A stretch of DNA of 64,000 bases, from the NCBI RefSeq assembly GCF_012044895.1, contig NZ_CP050695.1:2138501-2202500 (forward strand). The letters run 5' to 3'. Source of the DNA: Aquisalimonas sp. 2447. GTDB lineage: Bacteria; Pseudomonadota; Gammaproteobacteria; Nitrococcales; Aquisalimonadaceae. The notes beneath the pieces are model-generated. The model made no database searches. It was not told where the DNA came from and saw nothing but the letters and a program-made list of their open reading frames with translations. Both the position numbers and the translations under genes were made by a program. Of this stretch, positions 9,386 to 17,189 are shown one piece after another (position 1 is the first letter of the stretch; every line of letters begins with the position of its first letter).

Positions 9386-9433
9386 ACCGGTCCCGCGCCC
9401 CGTTGCGCGAACGATTCGGTGTTGGCTGAACCT

Positions 9434-10510
9434 TCAGGCGCCGGGCGGTGCCGTGGCGGCTTCGGCCTCTGCCGGCCGACCCACCTTGGCCGCCGCCTCC
9501 TGCAGCACCTCCACCCCGGCACCCGGCCTGTGCGCATTCTCGCTGATGTGGCGACGCCAGGCCCGCGCTCCGGGAACGCCCTGGAACAACCCCAGTAGAT
9601 GGCGGCTCATGGCGCTCAACGGCGCGCCGGCCTGGAGCCGGGTCTCCACGAACGGCAGATAGGCCTCGAGGATATCGTGCCGGGACGGGGCCGGGCGGTC
9701 ATCGCCGAACAGTCGACGGTCCACCTCCGCCAGCATGTACGGGTTGTGGTAGGCCTCGCGGCCGATCATGACGCCGTCCACCGCCTGCAGGTGTTGCTCC
9801 GCCTGCTCCAGATCGGTAATCCCGCCGTTGATGATGATTTCCAGCCCCGGGAACGCCTGCTTCAGCCGGTAGACCCGCTGATAGTCCAGCGGCGGCACCT
9901 CGCGGTTCTGTTTCGGGCTCAGCCCCTGCAGCCAGGCCTTGCGGGCGTGGATGGCGAAGCTGTCGCAACCACCACCCTCGCTCACCGTGCCGACGAAATC
10001 CTCGAGCGCCTCCCAGGAATCCTGGTCATCGATGCCGATCCGGGTCTTGACGGTGACCGGCAACGGCGAGGCCTCGGCCATGGCTGCCACGCACTCGGCC
10101 ACGCGCTGCGGCTCCGCCATCAGGCAGGCACCGAAGCGGCCCGACTGCACGCGGTCACTGGGACAGCCCACGTTCAGATTGACCTCATCGTAGCCGTAGC
10201 GGTGCGCCCACCGCGCGCAGATGGCAAGTTCGGCGGGATCCGCGCCGCCGAACTGCACGGCAACCGGGTGTTCCGCAGGATCGAAGGCAAGAAACAGGTC
10301 CAAACGCCCGTGTACAATCGCCGGCGCGGGTACCATTTCCGTATACAGCAGAGCCTGCCGCGTGATCAGGCGTAGCAGGTAACGCGCGTAGGGGTCGGTG
10401 CAGTCCATCATGGGCGCCACCGACAGGCGGCGTTCCGGCGCCCGGTGTCGCCGGGCGCGACCGGCGTTGGCAGCATCCGTGGCGAGGCTCATGGTATTGC
10501 ACACTGACAT
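9434..10510 (-). CDS. dusA: tRNA-dihydrouridine(20/20a) synthase DusA
   Basis: An FMN enzyme reducing uridine 20/20a in the tRNA D-loop. The chosen start gives 358 residues. LSVAPMMDCTDPYARY, VQFGGADPAEL, NLNVGCPSDRVQSGRFGACLM (catalytic cysteine), VKTRIGID and INGGI are the family motifs. Two start codons are possible, ATG at 10510 or at 10492; neither has a good ribosome-binding site. The N-terminal extension before the barrel contains ANAGRARR, shared with MshE in this window. The divergent glutaredoxin gene starts only 18 bases away, so the promoters must overlap coding sequence. Confidence 0.93.
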   Translation of the reverse strand: MSVCNTMSLATDAANAGRARRHRAPERRLSVAPMMDCTDPYARYLLRLITRQALLYTEMVPAPAIVHGRLDLFLAFDPAEHPVAVQFGGADPAELAICARWAHRYGYDEVNLNVGCPSDRVQSGRFGACLMAEPQRVAECVAAMAEASPLPVTVKTRIGIDDQDSWEALEDFVGTVSEGGGCDSFAIHARKAWLQGLSPKQNREVPPLDYQRVYRLKQAFPGLEIIINGGITDLEQAEQHLQAVDGVMIGREAYHNPYMLAEVDRRLFGDDRPAPSRHDILEAYLPFVETRLQAGAPLSAMSRHLLGLFQGVPGARAWRRHISENAHRPGAGVEVLQEAAAKVGRPAEAEAATAPPGA

Positions 10511-10528
10511 GGTTGGAATCAATTGCGG

Positions 10529-10819
10529 ATGATAGAGCAGGCAACCCATCGAGGCCAGTCTCCGCAGTTCCTGCTGTTCGGGACACTTGGCTGCCATCTG
10601 TGCGAGGAGGCCGCACGCGAACTGGTGGACGTTCTGCCTGTGGACGGCGTCACGGTTCGTGAAGTTGATATTGCGCTGGACGATGGCCTCATGGCCCAAT
10701 ACGGCGAGAACATCCCGGTGTTGCGCCGGTGCAGCGATGGCCGGGAGTTGTATTGGCCGTTCTCCGCGGACGATGTTCGGGCACTTCTCGGATACAGGGA
10801 CAATTCGATCTCATCATGA
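10529..10819 (+). CDS. Glutaredoxin-like (DUF836) protein
   Basis: A 96-residue thioredoxin-fold protein with the redox motif C-H-L-C in FGTLGCHLCEEA, followed by VREVDIALDDGL and the cis-proline segment YGENIPVLRR. These match the small DUF836 glutaredoxin-like family. A TTG two codons earlier is an alternative start. It overlaps the L,D-transpeptidase gene by four bases (ATGA), so the two are translationally coupled. Because YkuD enzymes use a catalytic cysteine, a redox partnership is conceivable, but that is only inference. Confidence 0.75.
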   Translation: MIEQATHRGQSPQFLLFGTLGCHLCEEAARELVDVLPVDGVTVREVDIALDDGLMAQYGENIPVLRRCSDGRELYWPFSADDVRALLGYRDNSISS

Positions 10820-11409
10820 TCAGGCTGCTGACCGCCCTCCTGCTGTTTGTCGCCACAAGCGTGGCCCATGCGGGCGACCCGTGGGTACTCGTTGATACGG
10901 ACCGCAAGGAAATCCGCGTCTACGCCGAGGGAGAGGAGTTGCTCCATCTGCCCCACATCGCGATCGGACGCGGTGGTGTATCGCATCTTCGCGAGCGTGG
11001 CGACAAAACCACACCGCTGGGAGACTTTCGGGTTGCCTGGGTGAACGAGGATAGCCGGTTCCACCTTTTCTTCGGCCTGGACTTCCCGAATTTCCACCAC
11101 GCGCGCACCGCCTATAACAGCGGTCTCATGGACCTGGATGAATTTCTGCAGATCACCGATGCACTGCGCGAGCGCCGCCTCCCGCCTCAGCGTACCGCCG
11201 TGGGCGGGCATATCGGCATCCACGGCGTCGGCGACGGCGACCCCAACCTCCACGCCCGCGCCAACTGGACCAACGGCTGCGTCGCCGTCACCGACGACGA
11301 GATGGACAAACTGGCGGAGTACATTCGCGTCGGCACGCGGGTCGTCATTGCGGGCCAGGCGGAACTCACCGCGAAAGCCGAAGAAGGGGCTCTGCCGTTG
11401 TCGCCGTAA
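10816..11409 (+). CDS. YkuD-fold L,D-transpeptidase, exported
   Basis: A 197-residue periplasmic enzyme. The ATG overlapping the preceding stop gives a clean signal peptide (MIRLLTALLLFVATSVAHA). The YkuD catalytic region is HIGIHGVGDGDPN followed by NWTNGCVAVTDDEMDKL, where H-x3-HG and T-x-G-C supply the catalytic His and Cys. Such enzymes make 3-3 crosslinks or attach proteins to meso-diaminopimelate. The next gene encodes an Lpp/OprI-like lipoprotein, a plausible substrate. There is no LysM domain, unlike the second transpeptidase downstream. Confidence 0.88.
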   Translation: MIRLLTALLLFVATSVAHAGDPWVLVDTDRKEIRVYAEGEELLHLPHIAIGRGGVSHLRERGDKTTPLGDFRVAWVNEDSRFHLFFGLDFPNFHHARTAYNSGLMDLDEFLQITDALRERRLPPQRTAVGGHIGIHGVGDGDPNLHARANWTNGCVAVTDDEMDKLAEYIRVGTRVVIAGQAELTAKAEEGALPLSP

Positions 11410-11511
11410 AACAACACGAGGCATGCCCCGTCCAATACTGTTAATCTCCCTACTGCGGGTGTGAGAAACATTTCCGACACCCGGAAAGGTTGAAAAAAAC
11501 CCTTGCTGTGA

Positions 11512-11562
11512 GTAGAACCATGGGGGTGACGAGTTTCGTAAACGTCCGATTGGTTCTACAAT
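11512..11562 (+). promoter_or_regulatory. Candidate lipoprotein promoter with overlapping inverted repeat
   Basis: TACAAT at 11557-11562 is a good -10; TTTCGT at 11534-11539, 17 bases upstream, is a poor -35. GTAGAACCA (11512-11520) and TGGTTCTAC (11551-11559) form a perfect nine-base inverted repeat whose right arm overlaps the -10. The lipoprotein ATG is 61 bases downstream, leaving room for a 5' leader. The repeat could be an operator that lets a regulator occlude or loop the promoter. Sequence is seen; role is inferred. Confidence 0.45.
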
Positions 11563-11623
11563 GTCCATCGATTGCCGTTCACGCTGTTCGGCAAGACAAC
11601 AAAAGCGAAAGGAGACGTACCAC

Positions 11624-11914
11624 ATGTCGCACAGCCTCAAATCCCTGCTGAAGCTCTCCGCCCTGGGTCTGTCCATGGGTGTCCTCGTCGGTTGCGCCGC
11701 TCAGGGCGACGAAGACGAGATGCGTCAGATGGTCGAAGATGCTCAGTCCCAGGCTTCCCAGGCTCTGGACGTGGCCAATGAAGCCCGGGAGACTGCTCTC
11801 GAGGCGGAAGGCACGGCGAAGGCCGCTGAGTACAAGGCCAACCGCAACGAAGAGCGCATTGAAGAGCTCAACGAGAAGATCGATCGCATGTTCGAAGAGT
11901 CCATGCAGAAGTAA
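11624..11914 (+). CDS. OprI/Lpp-type alanine-zipper outer-membrane lipoprotein
   Basis: A 96-residue lipoprotein with a strong AAAGGAG ribosome-binding site. The signal ends in the lipobox LVGC, followed by Ala-Ala-Gln, favouring the outer membrane. The mature part is one long helix with heptad-spaced Ala, Val and Leu (SQASQALDVANEARETALEA), as in the Pseudomonas OprI and E. coli Lpp trimers. It ends in M-Q-K, and a C-terminal lysine is the residue that L,D-transpeptidases join to peptidoglycan. YkuD genes lie on both sides. It is probably abundant, given its own promoter, strong ribosome-binding site and terminator. Confidence 0.82.
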   Translation: MSHSLKSLLKLSALGLSMGVLVGCAAQGDEDEMRQMVEDAQSQASQALDVANEARETALEAEGTAKAAEYKANRNEERIEELNEKIDRMFEESMQK

Positions 11915-11929
11915 GACTTCTCTGTTGCG

Positions 11930-11959
11930 AAAAAACCCCGCCAAGGCGGGGTTTTTTTT
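11930..11959. terminator. Rho-independent terminator, usable from both strands
   Basis: CCCCGCC (11936-11942) pairs with GGCGGGG (11945-11951). The hairpin is followed by eight T on the plus strand and preceded by six A, so it also reads as a terminator from the minus strand. It lies 15 bases after the lipoprotein stop and 55 bases beyond the stop of the convergent L,D-transpeptidase gene. It is the clearest intrinsic terminator in the window. Confidence 0.92.
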
Positions 11960-12014
11960 GTCTGGCGACTGCGGCACAGCATCCGCAAAGTGAACCGACG
12001 GCGTCCTGAGGCGT

Positions 12015-13058
12015 CTATTCGGCGCTGGCCATGTCCCGGTGAACTGCCTTCCGGGTAATCGATTCCGGGCGCCCCTCCGCGTTCCGCGCCACCTCTTTCA
12101 ACCGCTCGTAATCCACCCGGGCGGACCGTTCACGCAGCACGCCGGCCACGGCCTTCACTGCCGGAGTGACTCCCTGCGCATCAGCCTCCTCGTCCTCCGC
12201 CAGCCTGGGATACGCTTGCAGATAGAGATCCCCATCGGCCGACCAGCCGGCCTTGTACGGTTCGTCAAGAATCCGGACCTTCGTGCCGCTGTCGACACGG
12301 TGGATAATGTGCTCGATATCCTCGGGGAACATGCGGATGCACCCATGGGTCGCCTGCATGCCCACCCCGGCCGGGCGATTGGTGCCGTGGATGAAATACC
12401 CGGGGATATCCAGACCAATGGCGTGGCGTCCCAGCGGGTTGTCGGGGCCAGGATCCACCCGCCGCGGCAGCGGCCGTCCTTCTTCTTCGTAGCGCTGCCG
12501 CACGGATGCCGGCGGGAACCACGCCGGGTCTTCCAGGCGCATGGTTACCGTGGTTTCGCCGATGGGCGTCGACCAGTCCATGCGACCGACACTGATGGGG
12601 TAGGTTTCCACCACGCGACGACCATCCCCACCCGGTTCTGGGTAGTAGTACAGGCGCATCTCCGAGAGATTCACCACGATCCCTTCCCGGGGGCCCGGTG
12701 GCAGAATGAACCGGGTGGGGATGGTGACCTCCGTCCCCTCCCCCGGCATCCACAGGTCCACATGGGGATTGGCACGACGAATCTCCCGGTAGCCGACGCC
12801 GTGGCGCCGTGCGATCTCCAGCAACGTGTCCTCGCGGCGCGCCTCCACCGTGTGCACCTCGCCGATGACATCAACATCGTCCTCCGGCAGTTCGAACACG
12901 TTCTGATCGGTGCCATAGCGCCGCATGGCCTCCGAGCGGTCATCCTCCTCCTCGGAGACGGCCTCTCCTTCCAGGGAGTCATCAGCCACCAGCAGCGCAG
13001 GAAACGCCAGCACGCCCAGGGCCAACAAGGCGGAAAGGCTTATCCGGATCAGGAACAT
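12015..13058 (-). CDS. LysM-YkuD L,D-transpeptidase (ErfK/YbiS type)
   Basis: A 347-residue exported enzyme. TGGAGG precedes the ATG, and the signal peptide is MFLIRISLSALLALGVLAFPALLVA. After an acidic linker a LysM-like peptidoglycan-binding unit follows (VHTVEARREDTLLEIARRHG to WMPGEGTEVTIP, about residues 65-115). The YkuD domain then contains YFIHGTNRPAGVGMQATHGCIRMFPEDIE, with H-G-T-N and H-G-C-I-R. This architecture matches ErfK, YbiS, YcfS and YnhG, which attach Braun lipoprotein to peptidoglycan or make 3-3 crosslinks. It is convergent with the OprI-like gene and shares its terminator. Confidence 0.9.
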   Translation of the reverse strand: MFLIRISLSALLALGVLAFPALLVADDSLEGEAVSEEEDDRSEAMRRYGTDQNVFELPEDDVDVIGEVHTVEARREDTLLEIARRHGVGYREIRRANPHVDLWMPGEGTEVTIPTRFILPPGPREGIVVNLSEMRLYYYPEPGGDGRRVVETYPISVGRMDWSTPIGETTVTMRLEDPAWFPPASVRQRYEEEGRPLPRRVDPGPDNPLGRHAIGLDIPGYFIHGTNRPAGVGMQATHGCIRMFPEDIEHIIHRVDSGTKVRILDEPYKAGWSADGDLYLQAYPRLAEDEEADAQGVTPAVKAVAGVLRERSARVDYERLKEVARNAEGRPESITRKAVHRDMASAE

Positions 13059-13160
13059 TCGGCCTCCAGTGGTGCGATGTCTCGGAGTGCGACAGCCCTT
13101 CGATGCGCGTCTTTCGGGAACCGGGGTTACTTCCATGAGACATCGAATCATGCACAGAGT

Positions 13161-13188
13161 TTGGTAAACCCGCATCGCCCCGTAGTAT
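13161..13188 (+). promoter_or_regulatory. Candidate promoter for the FAH-family gene
   Basis: TTGGTA (13161-13166) and TAGTAT (13183-13188) are 16 bases apart, each matching the consensus at four of six positions. The AT-rich TAGTATATACC stands out in the 166-base gap between two divergent genes. The FAH-family start is 36 bases downstream. Weak but well placed. Confidence 0.35.
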
Positions 13189-13224
13189 ATACCACCCTGG
13201 ATCATGCCGGCACCGGGAGAGCCC

Positions 13225-14097
13225 ATGCAGTACGTTTCTGTCGTTCACCACCAGATCACTCGTTGGGGCATGCTCCATGAGGGCCGCGTCCATCTCGCCG
13301 CCACTGCACCGGACCACCCCGCCACCCTCCTGGCCGCTCTGCAAGACGGCCGTGCCGCCGACCGCACGCGAATCCTGGCCGACGCCCGGGAGACGCCTGC
13401 GGTGGATGAGGTAGAGCTCCTGGCGCCGATCCCGCGGCCACCCAGGAACATCATTTGCCTGGGGCTGAACTATGCCGAACACGCACGGGAATCCCAGCAG
13501 GCCAAAGGCCAGGAACTGGCCCTGCCGGAGCATCCCGTGGTTTTCACCAAGGCCACCAGCAGTGTCACCGGCCCCACGGCCGACATCCCGCTTGATCCCC
13601 GGGTCACCACACAGCTCGACTGGGAGGTGGAACTCGCAGTGGTCATCGGTACCGGCGGACGCCACATCCCGGAAGACCGTGCCCTGGAACACGTATTCGG
13701 CTACACGGTGATCAACGATCTCTCCGCCCGGGATCTGCAGTTCCAGCACAAGCAGTTCTTTCTGGGCAAGAGCCTGGATGGTGGCTGCCCCATGGGCCCG
13801 GGGATCACACCGGCGGACCGGGTGTCGGACCCGCATGCTCTCCGCCTCTGGTGCGACGTCAATGGCGAACGCCAGCAGGACGGCCACACCTCCGACCAGG
13901 TGTTCCGGGTCGCCGATACCATTGCGCGACTGTCCGCGGTCATGACCCTGGAGCCGGGGGACATCATCGCCACGGGCACGCCCAGCGGCGTGGGCTTCGC
14001 GCAGCAGCCGCCGCGCTTCCTGCAACCGGGTGATGTGGTGGAGTGCGGTGTGGAGGGGATCGGCACCCTGCGAAACCGTATCGTGGCAGCCGCCTGA
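13225..14097 (+). CDS. Fumarylacetoacetate hydrolase-family protein
   Basis: A 290-residue protein of the FAH superfamily. NIICLGLNYAEHARE, FTKATSSVTGP, DWEVELAVVIG (metal-binding Glu), GYTVINDLSARDLQF, KSLDGGCPMGPGI and DIIATGTPSGVG form the complete metal-binding and catalytic set. Such proteins are hydrolases, decarboxylases or isomerases on oxaloacetate-like or aromatic ring-cleavage products. No aromatic pathway gene is nearby, so a housekeeping oxaloacetate or acylpyruvate activity (YcgM-like) is more likely. The start was chosen because GGGAG lies five bases before it; an ATG seven codons upstream lacks one. Confidence 0.88.
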   Translation: MQYVSVVHHQITRWGMLHEGRVHLAATAPDHPATLLAALQDGRAADRTRILADARETPAVDEVELLAPIPRPPRNIICLGLNYAEHARESQQAKGQELALPEHPVVFTKATSSVTGPTADIPLDPRVTTQLDWEVELAVVIGTGGRHIPEDRALEHVFGYTVINDLSARDLQFQHKQFFLGKSLDGGCPMGPGITPADRVSDPHALRLWCDVNGERQQDGHTSDQVFRVADTIARLSAVMTLEPGDIIATGTPSGVGFAQQPPRFLQPGDVVECGVEGIGTLRNRIVAAA

Positions 14098-14102
14098 GGG
14101 AT

Positions 14103-14792
14103 TCAGGGGCGCGCGTGCTCCGGCAGCATCTCCGGGGCATGGCCGCGCACGCGGGCGTAGAGTTCACGCAGGATGGCCGCGGTGGCGCCCCAGATGTAGT
14201 AGTCCCCATAGGGCATGGCATGGAGGCGGTACTGCTGCCCCTGGTGCTCGATGTGATGCGGCCGGTGGTTCGCGGGGTCCAGGAAGAACGCCAGCGGCAC
14301 CTCGAAGATTTCCGCCACCTCCGACGGCTGCGGCACCAGAATCCCGCTGTCTCGGATATAACCGACGAAGGGGTGGATCATGAAGCCGGTGGCCGTGGGG
14401 TAATGGGGCATGGCCCCGAGCAGCTGCACGCGCGACGGCGCCAGACTGATTTCCTCGTCTGCTTCACGGAGGGCAGCCTTCAGCGGCGTGGCATCACCGG
14501 GATCGATCCGTCCGCCCGGAAAGCTGATCTGCCCCGCATGGCTGGCCAGATCCTCGCTGCGCCGGGTCAGGATCACGTGCAGCCCGGCCGGGCGCTGCAC
14601 CAGTGGCACCAGGACGGCGGCATCCCGCAGGGCAGACCGGTCCAGCGGCAGTCCAGGGCGTTCCGTGACCTCCGGTCCGGCAAGGCAGGCAGCGATGCGT
14701 TCGCAGTCCGCCGGTAACTGGCTGCCCGCCGGGTCGGTATCGGACGTCTTTACCACTCCACCCGAGGGTTGTGTGCGGTCGTTCAGGGACAC
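14103..14792 (-). CDS. Nudix hydrolase, CoA pyrophosphatase (NudL/YeaB) type
   Basis: A 229-residue Nudix protein. ILTRRSEDLASHAGQISFPGG followed by RIDPGD and ALREADEEISL matches the NudL/Nudt7 CoA-diphosphatase signature more closely than mutator types. The Nudix box has serine instead of the usual glycine (EEISL for EEIGL). The start is GTG, preceded by GAGGAG at eight bases. It begins six bases after the mshP stop and so rides on the minor-pilin operon. It should hydrolyse CoA or its derivatives to 3',5'-ADP and phosphopantetheine; this was not tested. Confidence 0.82.
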   Translation of the reverse strand: MSLNDRTQPSGGVVKTSDTDPAGSQLPADCERIAACLAGPEVTERPGLPLDRSALRDAAVLVPLVQRPAGLHVILTRRSEDLASHAGQISFPGGRIDPGDATPLKAALREADEEISLAPSRVQLLGAMPHYPTATGFMIHPFVGYIRDSGILVPQPSEVAEIFEVPLAFFLDPANHRPHHIEHQGQQYRLHAMPYGDYYIWGATAAILRELYARVRGHAPEMLPEHARP

Positions 14793-14797
14793 TCTGC

Positions 14798-15688
14798 TTA
14801 CTCCTCGCCCCACTGGTCTGCCGGGTCATCTGTTCCACCCTCGCACCCGGCGCGAGTGCCGATGCAGGAGGCTTCCAGGGTAATCTGATCGCCATCCCAC
14901 TCCATGATGAACCGCAGATTATTGCTGTCGTTGAGCTGGTTGGGGGTGAAACCGTTGCCCAATGAGGCGCCCGCATTATAACCGTCCGGCAGATCACCGG
15001 TGCCATCTGAACTCCACATGCGATCACCATTCTCCGGCACGTTCTCCAGGCCGAAATCCGCAGGATCCCCTTCGCCTTCCCTGAACCGTAGGAACAAAAA
15101 GACTTCGTCCTCCCCGGTGAAGGCATCGCCGTCCACGAGATCGTCTGCTGCGCCGGAGCGATTCAGCTGATCTTTTCCGGAGTTGCTGCTGAAGGTGAGG
15201 CTGCCATCGTCGTTACAGCTTCGATTCGCGCCGCTGCAGGCATTGGCCCAGTTGTCGGGATCCTGCACGACATTCGGATCGCGCCCTTCCACTGCTCGCG
15301 GGTTGATGGTCACCCGCAGGCGACGTTGCGCCTGCGGGTTGTCGATCCCGGGAACGGCCCCGATGAACTGGAGCCGGCAGTTCCCGCCCTGATTCTCCAA
15401 CACCGTAATCCGGTAACGGCCGTCCGGATCTTCATGGCCCTCCAGACTGCCGCATGCGGTGGCATACTCGTCATCGTCGTCCGGCTCCTGACGCCGCATC
15501 TCCCATACCGCCCACTCAAGACCCGATTCCGCGTGATAGAAAGCCTGCACGCTCTGGCTCTGATCAGCGCCGGTGCGGGCGCCCGTTGTCGTGAGAACCG
15601 AAAGCAGACCACCGAGCACCGTGAGCACCACCAGCAATGCCACCACGACCACCAGCACACTTCCGTTCACCGCGCGCTTGCCGATCAT
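14798..15688 (-). CDS. mshP: MshP-like pilus assembly protein with long C-terminal extension
   Basis: Last MSHA gene of the minor-pilin operon. A basic start and one strong membrane helix (residues 8-32) are followed by QSVQAFYHAESGLEWAVWEM, the SGLE/A-rich region typical of PilX/MshP. At 296 residues it is, from memory, much longer than usual MshP (about 150). The extra part, from about residue 135, is acidic and Gly/Asn-rich and has two C-x6-C motifs (C151/C158 and C275/C282). This resembles an exported, possibly disulfide-bonded surface domain. It overlaps mshO by four bases. Confidence 0.72.
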   Translation of the reverse strand: MIGKRAVNGSVLVVVVALLVVLTVLGGLLSVLTTTGARTGADQSQSVQAFYHAESGLEWAVWEMRRQEPDDDDEYATACGSLEGHEDPDGRYRITVLENQGGNCRLQFIGAVPGIDNPQAQRRLRVTINPRAVEGRDPNVVQDPDNWANACSGANRSCNDDGSLTFSSNSGKDQLNRSGAADDLVDGDAFTGEDEVFLFLRFREGEGDPADFGLENVPENGDRMWSSDGTGDLPDGYNAGASLGNGFTPNQLNDSNNLRFIMEWDGDQITLEASCIGTRAGCEGGTDDPADQWGEE

Positions 15689-16182
15689 CGCGGAACTCCC
15701 GTTGCCTGATAGGACACCCCGGAGGCTGCCATCCGTAACGCCATCGTGACGTGGTGCTTACGCTCGCGGTCTTCGTCCAACGGAATACGATCAACGCGGA
15801 AGAAGGTATCGTTCGCCTCGGTATCCACACGGCGCGCCAGCACCTGCCCGTCGCGCAGGAGACGGCCATCCGCAAACTCATAGGTCACGTTATCGTCGGC
15901 AAGCGTCAGCGTGATGCTCTCCACCCTGGTGTCCTCCGGTGTCCCGGCCAGGGACTGAGCCCGGCGCACTTCGCGCACAAAGCGCTCGAGAGCCAGTGTG
16001 GCCTCAGCCTCATCGACCGCCATATCCCGCCCGTCGACCACCGCCCGCAAGCCCGTGGTCACAACTGGCGCGACCGCCGCCGCAACCACGGCAAGAATCA
16101 CTACCGTGAGGACCAGTTCCATCAGCGTGAAACCGCGCATCGCGTGCGGAAACGAATACTGCGGCGGCAGGACCCTAGTCAC
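15685..16182 (-). CDS. mshO: MshO-like minor prepilin
   Basis: A 165-residue type IV prepilin. The leader ends at MRG, followed by FTLMELVLTVVILAVVAAAVAP: processing after the glycine by prepilin peptidase, Glu at mature position 5, then the hydrophobic helix. Position between mshD and mshP, with overlaps at both ends, supports MshO. The start is GTG, inside the end of mshD; an ATG at 16140 would leave a leader of only three residues. The C-terminal globular part has no recognised domain. The prepilin peptidase is not encoded in this window. Confidence 0.78.
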   Translation of the reverse strand: MTRVLPPQYSFPHAMRGFTLMELVLTVVILAVVAAAVAPVVTTGLRAVVDGRDMAVDEAEATLALERFVREVRRAQSLAGTPEDTRVESITLTLADDNVTYEFADGRLLRDGQVLARRVDTEANDTFFRVDRIPLDEDRERKHHVTMALRMAASGVSYQATGVPR

Positions 16183-16600
16183 GGCCGTACACCTCTAGAT
16201 GATACTGCCGCGACAAGCGAGGCCCCGAGATCGTCACGCTGATCTCGCCACGCCCCTCTTCCTCCTCCAGAACGCAGATCGGGCGATCCAGTGTGTATCC
16301 AGCGGGCACCGTCAGTGCCGCGGCCAGGTCGAACGTGTCCAGCGCCGTGTCGCAGCTCTCCTGAAACAATTCCTGGTTGGAAAAGTCCAGACCACCCGTA
16401 CGCTTGGCCACCAGCAACACTTCCATGCGCTGCTGTCCAAGCTGCGCCATGCGCACGGACTCCGATTCCAGCCCTGCGCCGCGCAGCGACGCATTGACCC
16501 ATGCCAGCAGCGCGGGGATCGCGATGGCCAGCAAGACGATGACCGCGATCAACTCCAGCAATGTCGCGCCTCGGGAACGGCCGGCTCCGTCCATGCTCAT
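16175..16600 (-). CDS. mshD: MshD-like minor prepilin
   Basis: A 141-residue prepilin. The short leader MSMDGAGRSRG is followed by ATLLELIAVIVLLAIAIPALLAWV. Residue +1 is alanine instead of the usual phenylalanine/methionine, and Glu is kept at +5. Two cysteines (SCDTAL and RPICVLEEEEG) could form the pilin disulfide. The gene overlaps mshC by four bases and mshO by eight, so it is clearly part of this operon. MshD is assigned from gene order C-D-O-P. Confidence 0.75.
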   Translation of the reverse strand: MSMDGAGRSRGATLLELIAVIVLLAIAIPALLAWVNASLRGAGLESESVRMAQLGQQRMEVLLVAKRTGGLDFSNQELFQESCDTALDTFDLAAALTVPAGYTLDRPICVLEEEEGRGEISVTISGPRLSRQYHLEVYGRD

Positions 16601-17037
16601 CGCTCCACGTACCCGGTTTCGGCGACCACCCGCAGTGATCGCTGGGTACCATTCCGACTCAGGGTGATGATGGCGTCACCGTCGAGATCTCCGAGTGGAT
16701 AGCGAAAGCGAACCTCGTCTCCCGCAGGCCCCGAGCGCTGGACGCCACGGGGCAGTTCCCGTTCCCTGCTGCCATCCGCGAACGCCGCATCCCCGAAGTC
16801 GTCTTCCCCTTCTTGCCGCTGAATGAAGTACCGGTCACCGCCGTCGAAGACGATGCGATAGCTGGTGATGTCATGCAGCGCGCGGGACTGGGCGAAGCGC
16901 AGATCCGCCGCCAAGGTATCCGCAGCCCCGTCCAGATTGCCGGTCCAGCCAGACCAACGGCCGCCGGCAACCAGTGCCAGCGCGCCAACAATGACCAGCA
17001 CCAGTAACAGCTCGAACAGCGAGAATCCGGCGGACAT
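16597..17037 (-). CDS. mshC: MshC-like minor prepilin (GspH/FimT type)
   Basis: A 146-residue prepilin, first of the mshC-D-O-P group. The leader MSAG is cut before FSLFELLLVLVIVGALALVAGG, with Glu at +5. The globular part begins AADTLAADLRFAQSRALHD, the signature of GspH/FimT-like pilins that sit at the pilus tip. A GTG at 17067 would give a longer leader and cannot be excluded. No good promoter was recognised in the 63-152 bases between the start and the tRNA gene upstream. Confidence 0.78.
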   Translation of the reverse strand: MSAGFSLFELLLVLVIVGALALVAGGRWSGWTGNLDGAADTLAADLRFAQSRALHDITSYRIVFDGGDRYFIQRQEGEDDFGDAAFADGSRERELPRGVQRSGPAGDEVRFRYPLGDLDGDAIITLSRNGTQRSLRVVAETGYVER

Positions 17038-17189
17038 CGCCCCCGGGCCGCGCTGCTGAATGGTCACTGGACCTGCCCTGTACGGAATGGTTGTGCACAT
17101 GCCCCTATGACGCCAGTTGCCGGAGGCATGTCAAGGAACTGGCGGGCAAAGCGGAGAACTCGGCTCCCTGCGGGAACCCTTGAGAAACA

